Notes under the pieces: generated by a model
Database searches by the model: none
Seen by the model: only the letters and a program-made list of their open reading frames with translations
What the model was told of the DNA's origin: nothing
Origin: Psococerastis gibbosa
Lineage: Eukaryota; Arthropoda; Insecta; Psocodea; Psocidae
Assembly (NCBI GenBank): GCA_963971405.1
Contig: OZ020491.1
Coordinates: forward strand, 19,586,855 to 19,650,854
DNA length: 64,000 nt
Direction: 5' to 3'
Shown here: one piece after another, positions 17,689 through 27,200 of the stretch
How positions within the stretch are numbered: position 1 is the stretch's first letter
Layout: the number at the start of each line of letters is the position of its first letter
Translations under genes and position numbers: made by a program

Positions 17689-20379
17689 ATGTTTCGTCTC
17701 TGCTTGGTATCCCTCGCTGTCTTGGTGGCTGCCGTCAACGGCATGGGTAAGTACCTATGGCAGATTAAGTCACCCTAATGAAAATAATAAGAGATATATG
17801 CGCATGCGGATATTGAATGGGTAAGAAGCAGTATTGAACACTCCTCGACTGAAAAATGTTTCGTATCTGGTGCGTAGTCCTGGCTGTTTTGACCGTTGCC
17901 GTTAATGGCGGATAACACTTGAGTATAAGTGCCTAAGTTAGATAATCTCGAAACTCGCCTAAGTTTTTGTAGAAAAGAAACACACTTGTCACATATTCAC
18001 CCGATTCAACTACCTATTGAGATGGGGCCCAAATTTCGGAAAATTTCGGCACAACTTTGACCCCCTGAGCCTAAAACCACCCTCCGTTCAAAATGTTATA
18101 TACGTATATATGTACAGTACATCGGTTTCAGGAAACACTAACTTCCGTAAATATTATCCGATTTTGATGAAACTTGGCACAAAAATTGATCATACAAATG
18201 TCATGGTCAAGTTCGTTAACCAGCTAGATCCACTATTTTGTTACAAGATGGCGGCCGATTGAAACCTTGTACAATTCATATCTCAGTTAATATTGGTCGC
18301 AGAGGCATGAATTAAAATCTGACTGAAAGTTCATATTATTATCTACGATAATGGTAATAATCACTTTTTACGACAAATCAACGATTTCAAGATGACGTCC
18401 AGTCAAAGTAAAAATAATTTAATAAGTAAAAGTTCATAGTCGTCATTGTTTGGAACACAAGAGTGTTTTGTGTGTTGATGTTGTAGTCGGGAAAATAATT
18501 AAGTATTTTTTTTATCACGTACATATAGCGTAGGTAGCGTAGAGGAAAAGCAGGGTCTGCGGAATCTCCTTACTCCTGATCGGCCAGAGCCGAAAGGGAT
18601 TTTTGTTCTCATAACCTGCAACCGCCCAATAATGCCCTATCGCCGCACGACGTATGAATGTCGCTGTAACGAAAACAGGATGGCACCTTCATGTTCCCAC
18701 CATGCGTGGCGTTGCGTCTAGTAAACCTTAACAAGACTTATGAGGCGCTTATGGAAACCTTTTTAACAGTAGACAAGCTATGGTGCCGTTTGAATTATTA
18801 GTGGAACCATAAAAAAATTAATTGATTAATTAAAATAAATAAATGAATAAGGACTTTTTATTGTTTCTATTACTAAGCCAACCTGGCGGAGTTAGGGCTA
18901 TAAAGCCTTCTCTTACACTCTTACACCCTTAGCACGGCCAGAAAATGTAGCCAGTGTGGGATTCGAACCAACAACCTTTCGGATGAAAGTTGGAGTCCGT
19001 ACCACTACGCTTCATGTCATGACTATGCAGGTAATTCAAAATTCTCATTAATTGATCGTGGCCTTCATTCGAAAACCTGTCCTAATTTCGAAGAAAAGTC
19101 ACATATATGGAACCTTGGCAATTAAGAAACTTCTAATTTTGTAATCTCTCATTTACGCAGGCTTTTACAGGAAGAAGGGTTTGGGTTACGGGAACCCCGG
19201 AACCTTCTACAGGCAAGACGAAACATGCTATATTGGGGGACCATGTTCCCCGCTAATCAAGCAGGAAGTCCCACCAGGATACTACTTCATGAGGCAAAAT
19301 AATTTCGGAAATTTTGAAGATTTTTTCAAGAGAAATGGTAAGTTTCTTTGAAAGAATATCTGTACAATATCTCTCCCTAATAGAACTCTTGTCCACTACA
19401 CCCACCAACTGGACTAATACGGAACATAATGAATGGTCCTCCCAATGGTCCATCCAATTTTTTTAACAGAACCAAAACGCAGGAATCAGCTTACGGACGA
19501 CCTTGCTCTCCAAATTATTCTGATCCTCCCGAATAAAACATTGCATGAAGGGAACAGAGAGACCTATAATTCTGCAATCTTTCCGTTACAGTCTTTTACA
19601 AGAGGAATGATTTCGGCAACTTTGGAGATTTTTTCAAGAGAAATGGTTAGTTTCTTGTATGTCCTTGAAGGACTATCTGTACCATATCTCTCCCATATAG
19701 AACTCTTGTCCACTACTATCCTACCATTTTTTCAAGAGAAATGGTAAGTTTCCTTGAAAGACTGTCTGTACCATATCTCTCCCATATAGATCTCTGGTCC
19801 AGTGTTCCACCATCTGGACTATTACGGAACATAATGAATGGCCCTCCCAATGGTCCATCCAATTTTTCTAACTGAACCAAAACACAGGAACCAGCCTACG
19901 GAAGACCCGGCTCTTCAAATTACTCTGATCCTACCGTATAAAACATTGCATGGAGGGAACAGAGAGACCTATAATTCTGTAATCTTTCCGTTACAGACTT
20001 CTACAAGAGGAATGATTTCGGCAACTTTGGAGATTTTTTCAAGAGAAATGGTAAGTTTCCTGTATGTCCTTTAAAGACTGTCTGTACCATATCTCTCCCA
20101 TATAGATCTCTGGTCCAGTGTTCCCCCATCTGGACTATTACGGAACATAATGAATGGCCCTCCCAATGGTCCATCCAATTTTTCTAACGGAACCAAAACG
20201 CAGGAATCAGCCTACGGAAGACCCAGCTCTTCAAATTACTCTGATTCTGCAATCTCTCCGTTACAGACTTTTACAAGAGGAAAAACATCGGCAACTTTGA
20301 CAATGACTTTGCCTTTGACTTTACCAGGCAAGTGGAACACTGCGGAATTTCCGGGGAATGTCCACCACCATGGCCATGA
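17689..20379 (+). CDS. Unit 4: secreted protein with repeated FYKRNDFGNFGDFFKRN exons, 5 exons
   Basis: Exons 17689-17746, 19161-19337, 19592-19645, 19997-20050 and 20267-20379 all join in phase 1 and give 151 residues. The signal peptide is MFRLCLVSLAVLVAAVNG. Exon 2 encodes GFYRKKGLGYGNPGTFYRQ, then DETCYIGGPCSPLIKQEVPP and NNFGNFEDFFKRN. Exons 3 and 4 each encode FYKRNDFGNFGDFFKRN. Exon 5 encodes FYKRKNIGNFDNDF and ends HCGISGECPPPWP at TGA 20377-20379. Two Cys pairs (CYIGGPC and CGISGEC) are visible. KR dibasic sites flank each FGNFGDFF block, resembling a prohormone-like repeat precursor. The QYNPM exon is absent. An AATAAA lies at 20461-20470. The family is unknown to me. Confidence 0.7.
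17770..17925 (+). pseudogene. Duplicated leader and signal exon in unit 4 intron 1
   Basis: Just after exon 1 a second leader (GCGGATATTGAATGGGTAAG, AACACTCCTCGACTG) precedes ATG 17856 and MFRIWCVVLAVLTVAVNGG, which ends at TAA without a usable donor. It is a tandem copy of the signal exon that has decayed. Confidence 0.7.
18015..18425 (+). repeat. Interspersed repeat, family Y
   Basis: It lies in intron 1 of unit 4 and contains TTCCGTAAATATTATCCGAT, AAGATGGCGGCCGATTG and a TATCTACGATAATGGTAAT stretch. An inverted copy lies at about 45762-46045. No coding sequence or clear termini are visible. Confidence 0.6.
18835..19020 (-). mobile_element. tRNA-derived SINE
   Basis: Reverse-strand copy with (A/T)-rich tail near 18835-18860 and a box B complement in GGGATTCGAACCAACAACC (about 18958-18976). 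Box A-like sequence is near 19000. It sits in unit 4 intron 1. Confidence 0.75.
19338..20266 (+). repeat. Tandem exon-intron repeat array of unit 4
   Basis: Introns around exons 3-5 are copies of each other: ATGGTCCATCCAATTTTT and ACCAAAAC(G/A)CAGGAA recur at about 19441, 19852 and 20168. The ACATTGCATG and CTATAATTCTG segments recur before exons 3 and 4. Units are about 405 and 315 bp. Each carries one 54-bp symmetric exon, whole or truncated. Confidence 0.8.
19726..19744 (+). pseudogene. Truncated FFKRN exon remnant
   Basis: TTTTTCAAGAGAAATG followed by a GTAAGT donor is the 3' end of the 54-bp exon seen at 19592 and 19997. The 5' two thirds and the acceptor are deleted. The flanking intron is repeated too, so the exon-intron unit was amplified at least four times here. 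Confidence 0.75.
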
Positions 20380-20460
20380 GGCAGAAGGGTTATGGCTATT
20401 TCGGAAACATCGGAAACTACTGCTTCTAAAACGCATTATGTAAGCACAGCCCATTTTAAA

Positions 20461-20470
20461 AATAAATAAA
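20461..20470 (+). terminator. Polyadenylation signal of unit 4
   Basis: Overlapping AATAAATAAA lies about 80 bases after the stop, followed by a T-rich run (TTTTCTTTTTTG, about 20500-20511). This is a suitable end for the transcript. Confidence 0.6.
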
Positions 20471-20479
20471 GCACAGCAT

Positions 20480-20950
20480 GTTCAAATTTTATGTTCGTTT
20501 TCTTTTTTGACAACATCCTCCCTTACTATTGTAGGAAACGAAGAGATCTTGAATTACGTTCGACATGGCCAAATAGTTTAAGGTAGAATTTACTTATTTA
20601 TTCAATGTGCAAAAAAATGCAATCGATGTGAACGAATGTGATTTGTGAACGATATACATACCGTATGTACTTATGTAAGAAGGTTACTTGACATGAAGAA
20701 ATTAGAAATAAAAAGTAAATTTAGAGGTACCTATTTTCACTACAGCCAAGATATTCAAAGTATACATTTTTATATATTTTCAAATCGGCTACAATCATCA
20801 TAATAATAAATAGACGGCACCTAACCATAACCATAGGTAAATATGGCACAGGCAATGAAATCTAAAGGGTATACAATAAACAGCAGCAAGTAAACAGGAT
20901 ATATAATTCTGTTAAATTATACAATGCAAGTAATTGACAAGAAAGTATAA
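20480..20950. other. Intergenic, nothing recognised
   Basis: AT-rich sequence with no open frame, no repeat shared elsewhere in the window and no RNA-like fold seen by eye. Confidence 0.5.
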
Positions 20951-21265
20951 AGTAAAATCGTCAAAATCAGGTAGTTCTGTCATTGTCATTGTGTTAGTGC
21001 CTCAGTGAGAGTGTAGAAAGCTTTCTCTAAAAGATGGTTTCTAAGCAATTTAGGGAAGTTATCGTAGTAGCATTACTTGCCACTCTCAGTTCAATCGGGA
21101 GTTTTCTAAGGTGGGCGAAACCTTGCAGAATAGGATCCAGTCGCTCACACTTGGCTGTGCGTGGCGCTGACTTTACAAGGTCTCCCCGTTGCCTCGTGTT
21201 GTAAGTGTGGGCGTCCCCGTTTTGTTTAAATGTCCCCCACACTTTAAAATATGTAAAATGCATAT
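20950..21265 (-). mobile_element. LINE 3' fragment
   Basis: On the minus strand the frame reads DAHTYNTRQRGDLVKSAPR and AHLRKLPIELR. The YNTRQRGDL motif followed by an F/L-NKLP-like segment is typical of the C-terminus of Jockey/CR1 LINE ORF2. It is a short, dead piece. Confidence 0.65.
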
Positions 21266-21880
21266 GAATATGTACAGTACATAATATGTACGGTACACAT
21301 ACCTGTTCCTATGAAGTACTTTTTTTTACCTGAAAATTAAATTTAAGACGAAAACTAAAAAACCATGTTAGTAGCCTGTAAATGTCGACGCAGTGCCGAT
21401 AGCGGCCGCTTTAGTAAAACTTAAGTAACAAAAGTTATTTTATTATATTTACTAAAAAAACAGTTTTATTGATAATAAAGTGGTATTTTAGATTATCAAA
21501 ATTAGAAATGAACTATAAAATTCAAGACGGCGGAGGACAAAATATTTTTCTGAACTCGATTTTATTTTGAATGCGGGGCTCTTTTGTCAATTATAAACAC
21601 GATCATAGATAAAAAATTAAAACTGTTAGAGCAGCCACTCAGAATGTCAGCCTGTTTTTTATATCAAGTTATTGCAACTAATTATTATTATTCGCTTATT
21701 TGTTTTCTCTTAGCCCTATATTTCAGTTTTTAGTTTTTAGTTTTCAGTTTTAGCTATTAGCTACAGTAAAAGGGGCCCAGCACAGGCTCGTCCTACTGAT
21801 ATTGTACCTTTAAAATCATTGTAAAAGTAAAATTTGAAGGAAATAAACATAGTTTTTTACTTTTTACTTACTTAGGGGGG
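21265..21880. other. Intergenic, nothing recognised
   Basis: No gene or shared repeat was found. A TTTTTAGTTTTTAGTTTTCAG direct-repeat patch lies near 21730-21750. Confidence 0.45.
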
Positions 21881-23395
21881 AAAAACTGGCGTTAGTTGTT
21901 ATAGACCAATCTCACTTTTAAGTACCTTCAGTGAAATATTCGAAAAATCAATGAAAGTAAGAGTGGAAAATTTCTTTAAGTCCTTCAATATTATTTCCGA
22001 AAATCAATTTGGTTTTAAAACCGGTGTAAGCACAAACGATGCATTACTTACTTTAACGGACCACATAATCAGCAACATGGATGAAAATAAAAAAGTTATT
22101 GGAGTATTCCTAGACTTAGCCAAGGCCTTTGATACAATTTCTCACAAAATAATGCTCCAAATTGTTTCAATTATATATAAACCCTCTTTGCAATCTAGCC
22201 AGTGATGGGAAAATGATTACTTTCGCTGATGATACTGTCATACTCTTTCATGGAAACAACTGGGCAGAGGCTTTGAGCTCAGCTGAAGCAAGTCTCAGGC
22301 TCGTAAAATCTTGGTTGGATTCAAACATACTAACACTTAACATAAATAAAACACATCTTATGAATTTTTCCCCAAAAAAGACCCAAATATAAATATTGAG
22401 GAGCTGACAATACACGAATGCACAAACGGTGTATGTAATTGTGGAAAAGTACAAAAAGCTAATGAAACAACCTATCTTGGTGTTAAAATCGATCCCTACC
22501 TTAAATGGACGGAACACATTAGAACTTTATCACACAGACTAAGAAAAACTGTTTATTTATTCAAAATTCTGCGTGACATATTACCAATTGGCACATTAAA
22601 AACAGTCTATTTTGCAATCGTACAGTCAATTCTTTCTTATGGTATAATTGCATGGGGCTCTGCTAGAAAAGTTGCTCTGAATCCACTAGAAAAGACACAA
22701 AAACTAATATTAATGGTTATGCTGCGGAAACCTCGCCACTACCCATCAGACGAACTTTTTGAGGAGGCGCGTATTCTGGACCTAAGGCAGTTATACACTA
22801 AAACTCTACTCATACGTTTCCAAAACCTCCAAGACGCAGCACAAATGAGAGAGCACTGCCACAACACTCGGCAAAGAGACGCACTCCTACTACCAAAACT
22901 AAATCTCAGCTTGGCAAAACGTAGCTACACATACCTGGCACCAAAAATATTTAACCTGATCCCCGTAGACATAAAAAGTTGTACAAGAAAAACTTCTTTT
23001 AAACACCTACTAAACTTATGGCTTCATGAGAAAAAAAACAGATTTAGAAAACTTACTATTCCATGTAGAACAATAAAAATATATTTACATCAACATCTTT
23101 TTACTCAACTTAAAGAACAAAACTTATTTTTCTATTAACTCTTTTCTAGCATATACACTTTTACATACGTAACACATACCCGCACATTGTCGTAACAAAT
23201 CGGAGTTAAACTGAAATGCTGTACCGGCCCTAGCACGTGGAAACACAGTTGGGCTGGTTATAATTCCTTGTTAAGTATTGAATGTAATATAACTTAAGTA
23301 TTTTAGCGTATTTAAAGTTAATATTAATTTTGTCATTTTATGTATACTTCTCTTGTTGGAAAAAATTGGAATAAATATATATATTTGATTTGATT
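21880..23395 (+). mobile_element. CR1/Jockey-like LINE, 5'-truncated, with internal deletion
   Basis: RT blocks seen are CYRPISLLSTFSEIFEKSMK, a NQFGFKTGVSTNDALL block, IGVFLDLAKAFDTISH and ITFADDTVILFHG at about 22216-22255. The central part between LAKAFDTISH and the FADD box is deleted, fusing frames near 22155. The C-terminus reads ETTYLGVKIDPYLKWTEHI, then SILSYGIIAWGSA, and from 22713 an open stretch through HNTRQRDALLLPKLNLSLAK to 23138. The 3' UTR ends AATAAATATATATATTTGATTT near 23390. Inactive. Confidence 0.85.
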
Positions 23396-23399
23396 TAGT

Positions 23400-24040
23400 T
23401 TGTTTAAAAAAGTTGATAATTTCGAGTAGTAGAGAAAAAACGTAGACAGGTACGAGTGAACCCGAACAAGTTACCAACCATATATTTATTATACATTAGA
23501 TCAGCTAGCCCTAGCTCATTAGAATTGAGGGGAAGGGGGGACGAAAATATTTTCGACTTCAGATTTAGGCATTAATATACAATATATAATATAATTATAG
23601 CGACTGGATGAGGGGGTACCTAGAAAAATCCAGTTCGAAATCCCCTACAGTCGATTTAAAAAAAAACTTTCTGATACTCCCCACCCTTCCACTCCAAAAT
23701 TTGCTCATATGGAAAATATAAAGACAATTTTCTTTCTTCTTCTGCCAATTGCAGACGTGCAGCCTCCGGCACCATCTATCTACCCCTACCTCGGTCTTTC
23801 CATGGAACTTCTGCCATCCAGATCCATTCATTGCTGAACACCTGCTACGACGCTCTAGGATCTAGTCCCATCCAACCCCTCGAGATGAGATAAAACAGCA
23901 TACAAGATGACTTGTTGTCAACCTACTTCCACAGGTCCGAGTATTTTCAGTAAGCCTGAATAACCTTTGGCATTTCTCGTCGTCTTATTGCAAATAATAA
24001 CAGTAACTTAATCATGTTATTGTTAATATCAATAATTCAA
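23400..24040 (+). repeat. Duplicated intergenic flank before unit 5
   Basis: The part from 23755 matches the 6840 and 17170 flanks (GCAGCCTCCGGCACC, CCCCTACCTCGGTCTTTCCA, GATGACTTGTTGT). 23400-23750 holds nothing recognisable. Confidence 0.55.
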
Positions 24041-24279
24041 ATTCAATAACCTAAACCTAAAACTAATAAACCACTACTTTAATAATGCAATATTCATCTA
24101 ATTGGTCATAAAACCTCTTAATAAGTCGTCTTATTGCAAATAATAACAGAAACTTAATCATAACATCAATAATTCAAAATACCACACGTGTTTATTAAAT
24201 CAATTAGTTTTAATGGGCTGTCAGTATAGGCCGATACTGAATCGGTAAGCAGCAGTTTTGAACAGTTCTCGACTGAAAG
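24040..24279 (+). promoter_or_regulatory. Unit 5 promoter module
   Basis: CACGTG is at 24185-24190. The TATA position holds the weak TATAGG (24225-24230). The leader GGTAAGCAGCAGTTTTGAAC is recognisable. The core promoter is more diverged than in units 1, 2 and 4. Confidence 0.6.
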
Positions 24280-27200
24280 ATGCTGCGTCTCTGCTTGGTA
24301 TCTTTGGCAGCCTTGGTCATTGGCGTCCACGGTGGCAAAGACAGGGGTAAGTAGTTAAGACATAATGCTATTATGCAGACACTCTCTAGGGGTCTTCACA
24401 ATGTTGGTGTTATCGAGTTATTCCTAGTTAAGTGTGTTATATCAAGCTAAGTTAACACACCGATAACCCAATAACCAGCTAACCAGCGTGCTATCCTTAA
24501 CCCACTTCCAAGCAAGGGCGGATCCTGCTGAAAGTTTAGGAGGGAGTCACAAGTTGCATGTGTATGTGTAGTCTATACCGCCCCCCCTCTCTCTCTCTCT
24601 CGTTTTTAAATTTAAGGTGAAAACGAAATGGTTTTGAATGTATCCTTCGCAGTGAACTATAGGTTCCTATAGGTTTTGGAATTCCTTATCAGAAGAAACT
24701 AGGACACAGAATAATAATTGGGAGTGATTTAGGACAGCCTGCCAATAATTTCTGGGGAGTGATGTGTGCGAGAGAGAATGAATGATTGCCTGATATGTTG
24801 TATTACTACTACTGTCTCTTTTGTTGTTATTTTTGCCGGATTTTTTTTTTAATTTTATGAATTTATTTAATTAGGGGGGTCACCCCCGTGACCTCCCCTG
24901 TGGATCCGCCATTGCTTCCAAGTTGGTTACCTGTGCTATTTATCTTGCGCTGCGATCGATAGCTCAGGTTTGACCGCCATCATCTTTGTTTTTGTCGATT
25001 GATTTGAAATACGCGTTTTAATTTTATTTTAAATGTATTTGTATTATCTACGAGTATTATGTCACAAGCAATTACTGTAAATACTTAAAATTATAATAAC
25101 CAAAATGAACAAAAAGAACCCGTCCGACGTAACTCGAACATGCTTTCCAATTTATCAAAATTAGTAGATAGATAGTAGATGAAGGTAGAAATCATCGATA
25201 GAAAGGTGTCGCAGAAAAATTATTTTTTAGTCGTTTTTCATTAAAATTTAGTCATTTTAATTTTTTTTACCCCCAGAAGCAAACTATCAAGGGGCAAGCG
25301 ACCCCCCGCATTATATTAACATTAACAACAACTACAATATATGTGAATTTGAAACAAATTGTTGGAGCCGTTTTTGGGAATTTTTTTTTTTTTTAGACGT
25401 TTTTTTTAGTTTTTTGAGAATAAAACCCCCCCAAATTGAGTTAGCCCAAAATAAAAAAAAATGGTCCCGAGGTATGATTTTTGCGAACCTACATGCCGAA
25501 TTTCATCAAAATCGACCGTGTAGTTTGCCCGGAAATCGACGAATAGACAGACAGACAGACAGACAGACATTTCGTAAAAACCACTCGACCGTCACAAAGC
25601 TTTCCTTATACTACGTATAAATTGGAAAGCAATATAAAGAACCGGTCCGAGTTTACTCGAACATGCTTTCCAATTTATCAAAATTAGTAGATAGAAAAAA
25701 ATGAGTAATTTCATGGTAAATAATTTTCCTATGGATAAATTTCCGATATCTCGGGGGGGGGGGGGGGGGGGGTTTCCACCTGACTCGTCACTGGTGGTGA
25801 GGTGAATTCTAGATAGGTCAGACCAACACATTACCACACAGCAATACCGGCAGGGCACGCAATGCATTTGAGCGTGAATTTTCTATCAATTTTTCAAAAA
25901 AACATTTTTTGTACAAAACCAAATACTTTTTTGGGAAAGTAACCTATCCGGTTTCGTTACTCAATTTAACACCTAAAACATACCTGAAGGTAGAAATCAT
26001 CAATAGAAAGGTGTCGCAGAAAAATAATTTTTTAGTCATTTTTCATTAAAATTTAGTCATTTTTATTTTTTACCCCCAGAAGCAAACTATCAAGAGGCAA
26101 GCGACCCCCCGCATTTTGTCAACATTAAAGACGACTACAATATAAGTGAATTTAAAAGAAATCGTTGGAGCCGTTTTTGAGAAATAACTTTTTTAGACGT
26201 TTTTTGGAGTTTTTTGGGAATAAACCCCCCCCCCCCCCAAATTGAGTTAGCCCCAAATAAAAAAAATGGTCCCGAGGTATGATTTTTGTGAACCTACATG
26301 CCGAATTTCATCATAATCGACTGAGTAGTTTGCCCGGAAATCGACGAACAGACAGACAGACAGACAGACAGACATTTCGTAAAAACCACTTTTTGGTTCC
26401 TGGGACCTTAAAACGTGTAAATCCGTTGAAATCTCGGAATCGAAAATTTCGACCGTCACAAAGCTCTCCTTGAACTACGTATAAATTGGAAAGCAACAAA
26501 TGTGGCTAGAGTTCTGCCACTTTCTTTAAAACCGTGCCACGAACGTCTAACTACTACCACGTTGTTTACTCTGTTAAATATTTTCGAAAAAGCAGGATAA
26601 CTCACTCCCGAGGTCCACTCACGATATTGTGTTAACTAACTCGATAACTCGATAAAACCAACACTGTGAAGACCCCTGCTGTCTACGTAACTTAACCGCT
26701 TTAGTGTATTTTCAAATCCTGGGTTTCAGGTTTCTTAGCAACTCACCCCTGGCCCTGGTTAGTATATTTAGATTAGAAAACTACATTTGACGTTATACTT
26801 TAAAACTCTCGTTTTAATTTCATATTTTTTCATAAGTATAGGTTGTAACAATTTGTTGGAACACAACAATCGCCCAATAAAGCCCGATCGCCCAAAGATG
26901 CATGAAAAGCCTCTGCAACGTTGTTGTTCTCATGTATGGCGTTGAGTCCAGCATTCCTAACTTGACAACGCGTTTATGGGAACCGCGTTAACAGTTTACA
27001 CCATCTGAAATACGAGTGGAACCATGTCTAAGATTATGTGCAGCGTTATTCAAAACGCAGGCATGAATTGCTCGCGGGTTCCCATATCGACAACTTGACC
27101 TAATTTCGAAGAAAAGTCACAAGAACCTACCTAGTCTTGCCATAAGTTTTAGGCCTCCACAAGTATGGTATGGCCTCTAATGACATTTTTAAAACTTTGA

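Larger units (their letters stand above)
24388..26677. mobile_element. Element with AGGGGTCTTCACA terminal inverted repeats
   Basis: AGGGGTCTTCACAATGTTGG at 24388 is matched by its reverse complement ending GACCCCT at 26677 (20 of 21 terminal bases). A single related end lies at about 42706-42738. The interior holds nested insertions (hAT MITE 24513-24914, family X copies 25160-26500) and no coding sequence of its own. No clear target duplication was seen, so boundaries are tentative. Confidence 0.5.
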
